A stretch of 64,000 bases of DNA from Mycobacterium sp. 1554424.7 (GCF_001665295.1 NZ_LZSE01000120.1:1-64000); one strand, 5' to 3'. Positions 16,966 to 25,535 are shown, counted from the first letter of the stretch. Notes: generated by a model from the letters alone, not told the origin. Numbers and translations are program-made.

Positions 16966-17865
16966 CTAGAGGTTGGCCGCAGCGGCCAGGACCGCATCGC
17001 AGCGCCGTTCGACTTCGGGCGTGGCGGGCGCCATGGGCAGACGCTCGTCATTGGTGGGAATCAGCCCGCGCTGGCGCATCATGTACTTCACCGGAATCGG
17101 GTTGGTGTCAAAGAACACCGATTGGTTGAGCTGCCACAGCGCTTGATGCAATCGCTGTGCCTCGGCGAGCTTCTGGTCTTGGACGGCTTGATAGAGGGCG
17201 GCGATCGGCGCCGGGAAGACGTTGGCGACCGCGTTCACCATGCCGGCGGCGCCGACGGCGAGCATCGGGAGGCTGACCTCCTCGAGCCCGACAAAGATGC
17301 GGAACTGCGGGCCTACGCGCAGCAAAACGTCGGTGACCCAAGCCAGATCGGTTGACGCGTGTTTTGCGCCGACGAAGTTGTCGCACCGCTCAGCGATCGC
17401 CTCGACGGTGTCGACGGTCACCGACACGGCCGACCGCACGGGTATGTGATACAGCAGTACGGGCTTGCTGGTGTTGCGGCAGACGACCTCATAAAACTCG
17501 ATCAGACCCCGTTGCGGGGGGCGGGTGAACGCGGGCGTCACCACCAACACCGCGGCGGCGTCGATGTCCTCGGCGTGTCGGGTCAGCTCGACGGTCTCCG
17601 CCAACGACGGGGCCCCGGTGGCAACCATCACCGGCAACCGCCCCGCCGCGGCGCCGATCGCCGTGACCGCCAGTTCCTTTCGCTCGGCCACCGTCAGCAA
17701 CGCCGGTTCACCGCTGGTGCCGGCCACGACGATCCCATGACTGCCTGACTGAATCTGGAACTCCACCAACTTCTCGTAGGTCTCGAGATCCACGCGACCA
17801 TCGGCGAACGGGGTGACAAGCGGCGGATAGGAACCGCGCAACTCGTCGGGCGCCAGCGCGATCAT
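16966..17865 (-). CDS. DapA/NanA-family class I aldolase-lyase
   Basis: 299 residues from ATG 17865, which overlaps the bicupin stop by four bases (ATGA). The family motifs are all present: GTSGE at 49-53, YHIP with the catalytic Tyr139, GAKHAS with the Schiff-base Lys168, and a C-terminal NPIPVKYMM. Members condense or cleave pyruvate-type substrates (dihydrodipicolinate synthase, N-acetylneuraminate lyase, hydratase-aldolases of naphthalene-type pathways). Placed right after a gentisate-dioxygenase-like ring-cleavage enzyme, a hydratase-aldolase releasing pyruvate from a cleavage product is more likely than lysine synthesis. The exact substrate is not shown by the sequence. Confidence 0.8.
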   Translation of the reverse strand: MIALAPDELRGSYPPLVTPFADGRVDLETYEKLVEFQIQSGSHGIVVAGTSGEPALLTVAERKELAVTAIGAAAGRLPVMVATGAPSLAETVELTRHAEDIDAAAVLVVTPAFTRPPQRGLIEFYEVVCRNTSKPVLLYHIPVRSAVSVTVDTVEAIAERCDNFVGAKHASTDLAWVTDVLLRVGPQFRIFVGLEEVSLPMLAVGAAGMVNAVANVFPAPIAALYQAVQDQKLAEAQRLHQALWQLNQSVFFDTNPIPVKYMMRQRGLIPTNDERLPMAPATPEVERRCDAVLAAAANL

Positions 17866-18947
17866 TTCGCGGACCGGTTTGTCACGAAACCCGACTCGAC
17901 TCCCAGCACTCGGGCGGGGCGCTTCAGATCCTCTTGCCACAAAAGCGATTCGAGCGCGATGTGGAAGGGCTGGTCCTGGATCGTGAGCTCGTGCACATGT
18001 TCGTCGGGACCGCTGGCGTGATGATGCACGGCCCAGCCGGGCGCCGACAACATCAGGTCACCGGCTTGCCAGTCATAGCGCTTGCCGGCGACGAGGCTGT
18101 GGCCGCGGCCGTGGAAGTAATAGTTGATGGCGGCCGACACATGGCGGTGTGGGCGGTCGACGATCTTCGGCGGCCGCACGGTAATGGTCGCGAAAAAGTT
18201 GGGCGTGGTGCCGTTGGTGCGCCCGGTTGCGGGGTTGTACAGCAAATAAAGGCGACGGCCCCGATACTCGGGTCCCAGGGCGGTGAGCTTGTCGAGGTTG
18301 TCTTTGACGCGGTGCCACGGCCAGTACAGCGCGGGGCTTTCGATGTTGGGTGGGTCGATCAGCTTTTCATAGGGCATCAGCCACGCGCCCTCGTCGGTCA
18401 GCTGGAAAACGCCGAACGGGTTCTCTTTGCCCTCGCCGGACTCCTCCGCTTCCTGCGCTGCGGCCGCGGGCTCATCCGACGGATTCTCCTCCACCAAGTA
18501 CACGCCGAGTTGGTCCAGCAGCGCCGCGTTGGAGTAGCTCAACCGCACCTGGGCGGCGTCGGTGTCATTGATGTGGCGATACGTGGTCCACGACGGGTGA
18601 TTCCACACGTCGAACTGCCCGAAGCTGAACTTCTTGTCGCCCACGACGGCGGTTCCGCCGCCGGCAATGCAGAACGAGACCTGCGTCGCGTTGTGCCGGA
18701 TCGGGTCCGTGCTTTCCCCGGGCAGCAGCACCGACAATGTCACCCGGATCCCGGGCGCCAGACCGTTGCCCGGCGCCGTCGCCTTCGGGTGAACGATCAG
18801 CGACTCGCGTCGCCCGTTCTTCGGCCGCGGGGCCTGGCTGAGCCGGTCAACCTCCGCGTCGATCTCAGCCCTCGTGATGAGCACGGGGTCCCAGAAGTCC
18901 AGCGAGGCCGGAGCGGCGCGATCGGTTACATCGACGAACAATGACAT
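17862..18947 (-). CDS. Bicupin ring-cleavage dioxygenase-like protein (gentisate / hydroxynaphthoate type)
   Basis: 361 residues with two cupin barrels. The N-terminal one has IRHNATQVSFCIAGGG and the C-terminal one RPHRHVSAAINYYFHGRG...GDLMLSAPGWAVHHHAS, giving a His-rich metal site (PHRH and HHH) in the second barrel. This is the arrangement of gentisate 1,2-dioxygenase and 1-hydroxy-2-naphthoate dioxygenase, which cleave a monohydroxylated aromatic acid next to its carboxylate without needing a catechol. A 1-nt overlap (TAATG) with the preceding cyclodeaminase-like gene and a 4-nt overlap with the aldolase gene place it early in the operon. Confidence 0.78.
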   Translation of the reverse strand: MSLFVDVTDRAAPASLDFWDPVLITRAEIDAEVDRLSQAPRPKNGRRESLIVHPKATAPGNGLAPGIRVTLSVLLPGESTDPIRHNATQVSFCIAGGGTAVVGDKKFSFGQFDVWNHPSWTTYRHINDTDAAQVRLSYSNAALLDQLGVYLVEENPSDEPAAAAQEAEESGEGKENPFGVFQLTDEGAWLMPYEKLIDPPNIESPALYWPWHRVKDNLDKLTALGPEYRGRRLYLLYNPATGRTNGTTPNFFATITVRPPKIVDRPHRHVSAAINYYFHGRGHSLVAGKRYDWQAGDLMLSAPGWAVHHHASGPDEHVHELTIQDQPFHIALESLLWQEDLKRPARVLGVESGFVTNRSAK

Positions 18948-19990
18948 TAGTTACTCCACAACTTGGGCTTGGTCCGGGATGAAACAGTCAGTGGCCGCCC
19001 GACACCGGCCGCGAGCGCTCGCTCTAGCACCATCTCGGCCACCGCGAGGTCGGAAATGCCGGTGCCAAGTGCTTTGAAGATCGTCACGCCGTCGCCATCG
19101 AGCCGCTCGTCCGCGGCGAGCGCCGATCCGAGCGACACCACATGGGCAGCGTTCGTTGCCGATAGCTCGCGTGGCGAGAGTTGGCGCGCGGCCGCCACGT
19201 CGTCGGCGACGATCCGTCGAGCCCGCGCCACAACCGCCGCCTCCAGCTCGGCGCGTTCCGGCGTGATGGCGCCGACGGCGTTGATGTGGACGCGCTCGGC
19301 GAGCATCGACGGGCTGATGAATGGCTCCGTCGCGCGCGTCACCGTGACGATGACATCGGCCTGATCCACCGCTTCCGCGACCGATGCCGCCGCGCGCGCG
19401 GTGATGCCGGAGCGCTCGGCGATCCTGGCCGCGAAAGAGTTTCGGTGTTCGGCCGTGGGGCTGTAGACGGCGATGTCGTGGATTTCGCGGACCGCGGCGA
19501 CGGCCGCGATCTGCCCCTCGGCCTGCTTGCCCGAGCCGATTACGGCGAGCCGCTCGCAGCGGTCGGCGGCCAAGATCGACGTGGCCGTCCCGGTGATCGC
19601 GCTGGTGCGCAATTGACCCAGCGCGAACGCCTGGATCACCGCGAGCAACTCGCCGGTGCCCGCGTCCCAGGCGGCCAGCAGGGGAGTAGCCCCACCCGGG
19701 GTGTGTGCCCAGGTCTTCGAAACCGCCAGCCCGCTTGCTACCGCGATCGCCCCGATGGCGTGCATGCTCCCGCCGGTCCAGGAGGCAAACGTTTTGGGCA
19801 TCGCCACGACTTCGCCGGCCGCGGCGCGCAAGTACGCACCCTTGATGGCGGCGATGACCTCGGGCAACGACACCAGTCCGACGACGTCGTCTTCATCGAT
19901 CCATCGAGGCGGACCGCCTTCGGACCGTGCCTGCGACCGGGTGGCACCCCGCACGCCGACCTCGCGCAGCGCAGAATCCGTATTCATCAT
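18947..19990 (-). CDS. Ornithine cyclodeaminase / mu-crystallin family dehydrogenase
   Basis: 347 residues with the family NAD motif LAVIGSGKQAEGQ, the early signature KTWAHTPGGATPLL and INAVGAITPERAEL. Family members reduce cyclic imines (ketimine reductase), interconvert amino and keto acids, or cyclise ornithine. First gene of the 11-gene operon. The ATG-ATG start at 19990/19987 lies inside the operator palindrome at 19982-19997; GTG 19954, preceded by GAGG five bases upstream, is a credible alternative that would put the operator just upstream. A nitrogen-containing pathway intermediate is suggested but not proven. Confidence 0.82.
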   Translation of the reverse strand: MMNTDSALREVGVRGATRSQARSEGGPPRWIDEDDVVGLVSLPEVIAAIKGAYLRAAAGEVVAMPKTFASWTGGSMHAIGAIAVASGLAVSKTWAHTPGGATPLLAAWDAGTGELLAVIQAFALGQLRTSAITGTATSILAADRCERLAVIGSGKQAEGQIAAVAAVREIHDIAVYSPTAEHRNSFAARIAERSGITARAAASVAEAVDQADVIVTVTRATEPFISPSMLAERVHINAVGAITPERAELEAAVVARARRIVADDVAAARQLSPRELSATNAAHVVSLGSALAADERLDGDGVTIFKALGTGISDLAVAEMVLERALAAGVGRPLTVSSRTKPKLWSN

Positions 19991-19997
19991 GATGAAT
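19982..19997. promoter_or_regulatory. GntR/FadR operator, site 1
   Basis: ATTCATCATGATGAAT is a perfect 16-bp palindrome at the head of the 11-gene operon. It is the best example of the motif ATTCANCATGNTGAAT found at six places in this window, always beside the two paralogous GntR regulators or operons near them. Confidence 0.72.
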
Positions 19998-20040
19998 TAG
20001 TGTGCGGACGGTCACACCCGATGTCAAGACAATTCGGCAT

Positions 20041-20056
20041 AATCGTCATGCTGAAT
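20041..20056. promoter_or_regulatory. GntR/FadR operator, site 2
   Basis: AATCGTCATGCTGAAT matches the motif with two differences. It ends 13 bases before the GntR-A ATG, a position suited to autoregulation. Confidence 0.55.
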
Positions 20057-20069
20057 TCCGGAGGTGGTC

Positions 20070-20828
20070 ATGAGCGCTGGCGAGCGCGAGCAAGGCCAAG
20101 CCGAGGCGCCCGCGCTTCGACGCAGCGAGTGGAGCGAGGTCACCGGCAAAAAACGGGCCACTAGCCGCTCGGAACTTGCCGCGCAGAAAATCACGGCGAG
20201 CATCAAAACAGTGGGGCCCGGCGGGCGCCTCGGTACCAAAGAGGAGCTGCGCGTCCAATGCGGCGTGTCGGTCGGGACGCTCAACGAAGCGATCCGGCTG
20301 TTGCAAGCCCGAGGTCTGGTCGCTATTCGCCCCGGACCCGGGGGAGGACTGTTCGCGTGCGAGCCGGCGCCCATGGTGCGGCTGGGCAACGTCATGTTGG
20401 CGTTGGACTCCCACGACGCATCGGTCGCCGACGCCGTGCGTATCCGAAACGCACTCGATGCCCTGCTGATCGAGGACGCGGTATGGCACGCCGATGCCGC
20501 GGACATCGCGGTGCTTCACGAACGACTCGCTGACATGGCCGCCGCCGCGCAGAGCGGGGACGGCATCGCTTTTCTGCACGCGAATTGCGCGTTGCATGCG
20601 CGTATTGCCGCCTTGAGTCCCAACGCCATGCTGAGCTCGATCTACGTCGGCCTGCTCGACATCATCGAGGCCCATACGTTGGCGGTCGTGCCGGCCGCCG
20701 AACAGCCGTTGCCCGAGTCGCTCCACGAGCGTTACCGGCTGCATGTGCGCCTGATTGACGCCATCGCCGTTCAAGATCCGGAGGGCGCGTTGAGAGCGCT
20801 TGCTCAGCACAACGCCACCCTCGATTGA
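20070..20828 (+). CDS. FadR-type GntR regulator A
   Basis: 252 residues. The N-terminal winged HTH contains GTKEELRVQCGVSVGTLNEA and ends in the wing RPGPGGGLFA; the C-terminal FadR-type (FCD) helical domain has the metal/ligand residues expected from LHARIAALSPNA and HERYRLHVRLIDAI. It is closely similar over the full length to the second regulator at 37.8-38.5 kb. FadR-subfamily regulators also sit beside mce operons in M. tuberculosis (Mce1R, Mce2R). ATG 20070 follows GGAGG by five bases. It is divergent from the 11-gene operon and 108 bases before the TetR gene of mce cluster 1; it is a likely repressor released by a pathway acid or acyl-CoA. Confidence 0.85.
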   Translation: MSAGEREQGQAEAPALRRSEWSEVTGKKRATSRSELAAQKITASIKTVGPGGRLGTKEELRVQCGVSVGTLNEAIRLLQARGLVAIRPGPGGGLFACEPAPMVRLGNVMLALDSHDASVADAVRIRNALDALLIEDAVWHADAADIAVLHERLADMAAAAQSGDGIAFLHANCALHARIAALSPNAMLSSIYVGLLDIIEAHTLAVVPAAEQPLPESLHERYRLHVRLIDAIAVQDPEGALRALAQHNATLD

Positions 20829-20920
20829 GGGCGTTCTTCGAACCTTTGATGCAATACGGATCCGTACTCTTTCTGGCTATAGCGACTCGAAAAGTGGTTG
20901 TGCTTACGACCACCAATCGA

Positions 20921-20932
20921 TACGATATCGTA
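20921..20932. promoter_or_regulatory. Palindrome before the TetR gene
   Basis: TACGATATCGTA is a perfect 12-bp palindrome four bases before the TetR ATG. It is a probable autoregulatory operator; its position so close to the start suggests a leaderless or very short-leader transcript. Confidence 0.5.
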
Positions 20933-20936
20933 CGCT

Positions 20937-21566
20937 ATGATCCAGGACACAGGTTCCGACCGGCCCGCAAACAGTCGAGGCGCCAGCCGAGCGGCGGCGA
21001 TATTGGACGCCACGCTGCAGTTGCTCGGGGAAGTTGGCTACGACCAGCTGACCATCGATGCGGTCGCCGCGCTGGCCCGATCGAGCAAGACGACGATCTA
21101 CCGGCGCTGGCCCGACAAGTCCGCGCTGGTGTGCGCGGCCCTGGTCTCAGCGTCCGTGCGGCATCCGGAACTGCCCGCCGGCGCCACCAGCCTGCGAGAG
21201 GACCTGCTGGCACTTACCGCGCTGTTTGCGAAGGTTGCGAGCATCGAGGACCCCGGCGCCTTCGCCAGCCTGCTCGCCGCCGCGCAAAAAGATCCGGCGA
21301 TCGCGACTGCGGTCCGCGCCACGGCGGTCGAACCCCGTCGTCGTGACTGCCGCGACGTCATTCAGCGCGCCATTGGCCGGGGCGAACTACATGATCCGCG
21401 GCTGGCCACCGCGTTGTTCGAGATCTCGATCGGCCAGATGATGGTGCGCTTCTTGCTGCAATCAGACGGCTTCGATGAGGCGCTACAGGTCGACTTCGTC
21501 GACAACACCCTGATTCCCACGCTCAAAGCACACGACAAGGAGGCCGGCCGGGATGCCGATCACTGA
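20937..21566 (+). CDS. TetR-family regulator
   Basis: 209 residues from ATG 20937. The N-terminal HTH has RAAAILDATLQLLGEVGYDQL and AALARSSKTTIYRRWPDKSAL, a canonical TetR DNA-binding domain; the C-terminal ligand domain has the TetR_C pattern with LLQSDGFDEALQVDFVDN. The gene overlaps the following PNPOx-like gene by 14 bases, so it is co-transcribed with it and perhaps with mce cluster 1. The palindrome immediately upstream is a likely self-operator. No ligand can be inferred. Confidence 0.85.
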   Translation: MIQDTGSDRPANSRGASRAAAILDATLQLLGEVGYDQLTIDAVAALARSSKTTIYRRWPDKSALVCAALVSASVRHPELPAGATSLREDLLALTALFAKVASIEDPGAFASLLAAAQKDPAIATAVRATAVEPRRRDCRDVIQRAIGRGELHDPRLATALFEISIGQMMVRFLLQSDGFDEALQVDFVDNTLIPTLKAHDKEAGRDADH

Positions 21567-22140
21567 ACCCGACCTGGAGCAGGTCGAAAACGACATCGCC
21601 GAGCTGCTGTGCACCGAAGAACTCGGGTCGCTCGCGGTCGTCGGCCCGAACGGCGGGCCCGCGGTGTCGATGATGCACTTCGCGTCCGACGGCCTCATCG
21701 TGTACTTGCACACCTTCACCTATTCACGCAAACACGAGGCGATCGCCCGTGACCCCCGGGTCAGCTACACGATCGCGGCGATTCCACCCGACGGGTTTTA
21801 CGGCCGAGGACAGCTGCGCGCCATTCAGGTCGAGGGGCGCGCCACCTTCGTAACCGATCCAGCGGAGATCCAACGCGCGGTCGAGGTGAGCCGCGAGCAA
21901 TTCGAATGGATGAAGGACTTGTCGCTTTACGACACCTTCGACAAGGGCACCGCCCACCACCAGACCTTCATTCGGATCGACCCGGTCGAGGCGCTGTGGA
22001 ACGACAATCGCGTGCGGTTGCTGTGGCGCAAGATCGTCACGTTCACGGCAGATGGCAAACACGTTGCGGCGCTTTCGCCGTATGAAACCAAGCTACGGGC
22101 GATGACGCCCGCCGATGGTGACGGGAGCGCACGGTCATGA
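21553..22140 (+). CDS. Pyridoxamine 5'-phosphate oxidase-like flavin/F420-binding protein
   Basis: 195 residues of split-barrel fold: LGSLAVVGPNGGPAVSMMHF, IVYLHTFTYSRKHEAIARDPRVSYTI and GRATFVTDPAEIQRAV follow the usual strand order of PNPOx-like proteins. In mycobacteria these often bind F420 or FMN and reduce small substrates. AAGGAGG lies six bases before the ATG. It shares four bases with the next gene (ATGA), placing it in the transcription unit that leads to the yrbE-mce genes. The cofactor cannot be decided from sequence alone. Confidence 0.75.
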   Translation: MPITEPDLEQVENDIAELLCTEELGSLAVVGPNGGPAVSMMHFASDGLIVYLHTFTYSRKHEAIARDPRVSYTIAAIPPDGFYGRGQLRAIQVEGRATFVTDPAEIQRAVEVSREQFEWMKDLSLYDTFDKGTAHHQTFIRIDPVEALWNDNRVRLLWRKIVTFTADGKHVAALSPYETKLRAMTPADGDGSARS

Positions 22141-22586
22141 CGATCATCCATGCCAGCGCGTGGCTGATGGCTTTGTTCGCCGGGCTGTTCGGCGGCGGGA
22201 TCCTGATCGTCGCCGTCGAGCGACTCAACCTATGGCGGCGGATGCCCGTGGATCAATACGTCGTCGACTTTCGCCGATCGTTGTATCGGCTCGATCCCTT
22301 GATGCCGATCCTCGGCGCTCTCGCAGGGGTGAGCGCGGTGGTTTTCGCACTCAACAGCAGTGGGCGTGCGGCGGCGCTCGCCTGGGTCGGCACCGGACTC
22401 ATCGGCGTCATCATGGTGGGCTCCATCCTTATCGCAGAGCCGATCAATTCGAAATTTCGCCGCCTTTCCGAGGGTGAAGCCCCCGATGGGGTCGATCAGT
22501 TGCGGGTCACTTGGCGCCGCTTTCATTTGGCGCGCACGGCTGTAGCGTTGGCCGCGCTCGCTTGTCTTGCCGGCGCGGTCGCCTAG
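22137..22586 (+). CDS. DUF1772-like four-helix membrane protein
   Basis: 149 residues with four hydrophobic segments and the conserved EPINSKFRRL loop after the third, a pattern of the DUF1772 / anthrone oxygenase-like family. Some relatives are implicated in cofactor-free oxygenation, but most are unassigned. It is coupled to the PNPOx-like gene by a 4-base overlap and followed after 155 bases by yrbEA. It may be a membrane partner of the flavin protein. Confidence 0.65.
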   Translation: MTIIHASAWLMALFAGLFGGGILIVAVERLNLWRRMPVDQYVVDFRRSLYRLDPLMPILGALAGVSAVVFALNSSGRAAALAWVGTGLIGVIMVGSILIAEPINSKFRRLSEGEAPDGVDQLRVTWRRFHLARTAVALAALACLAGAVA

Positions 22587-22741
22587 ATCATGCAAATGTC
22601 CACCCGGGATGGCAACGCGGCCACCACACCTGCCGGAAGGCAAGATGAAACATGTCTTGCGGCAACGGTTTTCGGTGTTTCCGACGGGTGGTCAACAGGG
22701 CCGGACGGGCGCTGGGAATGTTTCCCGGCCGGGGAGCGGTG

Positions 22742-23659
22742 ATGGCGACCGACATCAGCGACAGGTCGGCGCGGGAACAGTCGGCTGCCGACGTCTTGGA
22801 CGCGGTGACAGCAGGCAGGGCGCAAAGATCGACGGCCGCGCGCTTTGCCTCGATCGGCAAAGCGACATCCCGGGTCCGCTCGATTCCCGCGCGGTCGCTC
22901 GCCACGATTGGTCGCGGTGCGGCACTGGGCGTGGCCGTGCTGCGCTACTCGGTCCTCGACACCATCACCCTGAGGCTGCCCGCCGGCGAATTCTTGGTGC
23001 AGGCATGGTTGCTGCTCACCGTCACGGCGATACCGGCAGTCCTCATGGCCATCCCGTTCGGCGCGATGGTGTCGGTCGTCTCCTCGGGGCTGGTCAATCA
23101 GGTCGGCGCAAGCTCACTTCTTGGCGCGGCGAGCGGCGCCGGCGTCGTTCGCCAGGGGGCACCGATCACCGCCGGATTGTTGATGGGCGGCGCGGCGGCT
23201 TCGGCCATCGCCTCCGACTTCGGTGCGCGTGCGATTCGCGAGGAGCTCGACGCACTCCGGGTGATGGGAATCAACCCCGTCCGCCGACTGGTGGTCCCGC
23301 GTTTCTTGGCCTTGGTGGCGATCGCGCCGATCCTGATCGTGGTCATCCTGGTGTCGGGCACGACGGCGTCCTACATCCTGGCGGTCACCCTCAGCGATGT
23401 GACGCCCGGAAGCTTTTGGCAGTCATTTGGTCTATTCGCGCAAAAGACCGATGTCTGGTTTGCCATGGCCAAGACCGTCGTGTTCGCCGCGATCGTGGCC
23501 ATAGTTTCGTCGCTCCGCGGCATGGAGGCGACGCGTGGACCGCGCGGTGTCGCCGACGCGGTGAGCTCCTCGGTCGTGCTCAACGTCATCTGCATCGTTA
23601 TCGCGAACCTCGCCATCACCCAGCTCGAAGTGATGTTCTTCCCGACGGTGGTCGCCTGA
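22742..23659 (+). CDS. yrbEA: YrbE/MlaE-family permease A of mce cluster 1
   Basis: About 305 residues with five to six membrane segments and the conserved cytoplasmic loop REELDALRVMGINPVRRLVVPR's core EELDALRVMGI, the place that contacts the MceG ATPase. Two YrbE proteins form the permease pair of a Mce lipid/hydrophobic substrate importer. ATG 22742 is chosen for GGGGAG five bases upstream; it gives an unusually long N-terminus (about 75 residues) before the first helix. It overlaps yrbEB by one base (TGATG). No mceG ATPase gene is in the window, as is usual since it is encoded elsewhere. Confidence 0.9.
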   Translation: MATDISDRSAREQSAADVLDAVTAGRAQRSTAARFASIGKATSRVRSIPARSLATIGRGAALGVAVLRYSVLDTITLRLPAGEFLVQAWLLLTVTAIPAVLMAIPFGAMVSVVSSGLVNQVGASSLLGAASGAGVVRQGAPITAGLLMGGAAASAIASDFGARAIREELDALRVMGINPVRRLVVPRFLALVAIAPILIVVILVSGTTASYILAVTLSDVTPGSFWQSFGLFAQKTDVWFAMAKTVVFAAIVAIVSSLRGMEATRGPRGVADAVSSSVVLNVICIVIANLAITQLEVMFFPTVVA

Positions 23660-24507
23660 TGGCCACCCCATCAGTGCTGCTCCCGGCGCGATTGTCGTCG
23701 ATGCGGCCCATCCAGCGCCCCCTCATGGAAGCCGGGCGGTGGTTGCTTTTCATCTGCTTGACGCTGTGGTACCTGCCGCTGACGGTTCGCCGATACCACC
23801 GCCAAACCTTGCAGGCGATGAACAGTCTCGCCTGGGGCCGCGGCTCCATCATCGTCGACGGCGGCACCATCAGCGTGCTGATCCTGCTCGGCATCGCCGT
23901 CGGCGCCTCGGTGGCGATCGAGGGCTTCGCAATTCTGGACCTCATCGGATTCGGCGCGTTGGCGGGCATCATCGGCGGCGTCGGCACCGTCCGCGAGATC
24001 GGTCCGCTCGTCGCCGGTATCGCCTTCACCTCGCAGGCCGGCTGTCGGATGACCGCCGAAATCGGCGCGATGCGAATTTCCGAAGAGATCGACGCCGTGG
24101 AAGCGCTTGGCCTGCGGCCGATCCCATTCGTGGTCGGGACCCGCCTCATCGGCGGCCTGTTGGTGGTGATCCCGGGGTACCTGCTGACCCTGGTCGCGGC
24201 GTTTTTCGTGCAGAACGTGTTCATCACGGCGCTCTATAACCAACCCGCCGGCACGTATAGCCACTATCTGGCGATGTTCCTGACACCGACGGATCTTGCG
24301 TATTCGGTGATTAAGGCCGCTGTCTTTTGCATCGCGGTGACCTTGATCCATTGCTATTACGGATATTTCACCTCGGGCGGGCCGGTCGGTGTCGGCAAGG
24401 CGTCCGGCCGCGCCGTACGCGCAAGCCTGGTCACGGTCATGGTGCTGGATTTCACGCTCACCGTCGCCCTCTGGGGCCTTCAACCACAGTTCGTCTTCCG
24501 GGGCTAG
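23659..24507 (+). CDS. yrbEB: YrbE/MlaE-family permease B of mce cluster 1
   Basis: 282 residues, five to six membrane segments, with the MlaE signatures GGVGTVREIGPLVAGIAF and EEIDAVEALGLRPIPFVVGT. It pairs with YrbEA in the inner membrane. The start ATG overlaps the yrbEA stop (TGATG). The C-terminal HCYYGYFTSGGPVGVGKASG is typical of YrbEB proteins. mceA follows after eight bases. Confidence 0.92.
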   Translation: MATPSVLLPARLSSMRPIQRPLMEAGRWLLFICLTLWYLPLTVRRYHRQTLQAMNSLAWGRGSIIVDGGTISVLILLGIAVGASVAIEGFAILDLIGFGALAGIIGGVGTVREIGPLVAGIAFTSQAGCRMTAEIGAMRISEEIDAVEALGLRPIPFVVGTRLIGGLLVVIPGYLLTLVAAFFVQNVFITALYNQPAGTYSHYLAMFLTPTDLAYSVIKAAVFCIAVTLIHCYYGYFTSGGPVGVGKASGRAVRASLVTVMVLDFTLTVALWGLQPQFVFRG

Positions 24508-24515
24508 GTGCGCTT

Positions 24516-25535
24516 ATGTTGCTCAGAGGCTCGCAGGAGTCGCAGGATCGGAAGTTGACGATCGCCGGCATCGTGGTCGTATTATCCGCCATTGCAGTCG
24601 GTTTCGTCGTCGTCTGGCACCCATCCGCGTCCGAAACTCCCGCAAGGATCTCGGTCGCCATCGATACTCCCTATGTCGGCCAAGGCGTGCGTGACGGCAC
24701 CGCGATAGTCATGCATGGCGTCCAGGTGGGCGTCGTCAAGACCATATCGAGCTTGCCCGGCGGTGGTGTTCGGCTGGAGAGCGACCTGCAGAAGGGCCCG
24801 GTGGCCGGGCTGACCGACACCATGAAAATCGAGTTTCGGCCGATCAATTACTTTGGTGTCACCGGCATTACCCTCGCCGCCGGTTCGGGCGGGCAACAAC
24901 TGCGCAACGGCATGCAGATCACGACGGTGCCCCAGAACTCGACGCTGCAGGCCGTTTTGTCTCGACTGGGCCAGGTGTCGGTGAGCGCCCTGACCCCAAG
25001 GCTGATATCGGTCATCGACCGCATCGTGCAATACACCGACGGGCTAACCCCGCTCCTCGAAACGGTGCTCATCGCCACGCATGCCGTCGCCGACATCCAG
25101 ACCGTCTCCACCGAGCGCCTGCTGGCAACCACGACAGGGGTCAGCGTGGCATTTCCCACGTTCACCGATGCGCTCCTCGGTTCCGGCGAGGACTTCACGG
25201 CCGTACCCCGTCGATACAACGACGAACAGTGGCGCAACGGCGTGCAGGAGGCATACCGCGTCGGATCGACCGAACTCTTCGGCGGCTTCGGGCGGCTCGA
25301 GTCCAACTACGTCGACGACCTGCTACCGGCGATCGACGGCGTCAAAGCCCTCACCGACCCGGTACCCGCCCTGGTCAGACCGGACGACTTCGCGAACACG
25401 CTTGTGCAACTGCGTACCCGGCTGCAGAAGCTGTTCGCCGGTAACGGCGACCAGCGCGCCCTCCAGGTCAAGATTGTCCTCGATAGCCTGCCCGGGGTGG
25501 CCGCTCCACTCGCCGCGCTGGGAGGCCCGCAATGA
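24516..25535 (+). CDS. mceA: MceA subunit of mce cluster 1
   Basis: 339 residues: an N-terminal anchor helix (about 14-34), an MCE/MlaD domain (about 45-120, with VMHGVQVGVVKTI), then the long helical MCE region without a Pro-rich tail. Six different Mce subunits are thought to build a tube across the periplasm through which hydrophobic substrates reach YrbE. ATG 24516 has only a weak AGGTG site. It overlaps mceB by four bases. Confidence 0.9.
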   Translation: MLLRGSQESQDRKLTIAGIVVVLSAIAVGFVVVWHPSASETPARISVAIDTPYVGQGVRDGTAIVMHGVQVGVVKTISSLPGGGVRLESDLQKGPVAGLTDTMKIEFRPINYFGVTGITLAAGSGGQQLRNGMQITTVPQNSTLQAVLSRLGQVSVSALTPRLISVIDRIVQYTDGLTPLLETVLIATHAVADIQTVSTERLLATTTGVSVAFPTFTDALLGSGEDFTAVPRRYNDEQWRNGVQEAYRVGSTELFGGFGRLESNYVDDLLPAIDGVKALTDPVPALVRPDDFANTLVQLRTRLQKLFAGNGDQRALQVKIVLDSLPGVAAPLAALGGPQ

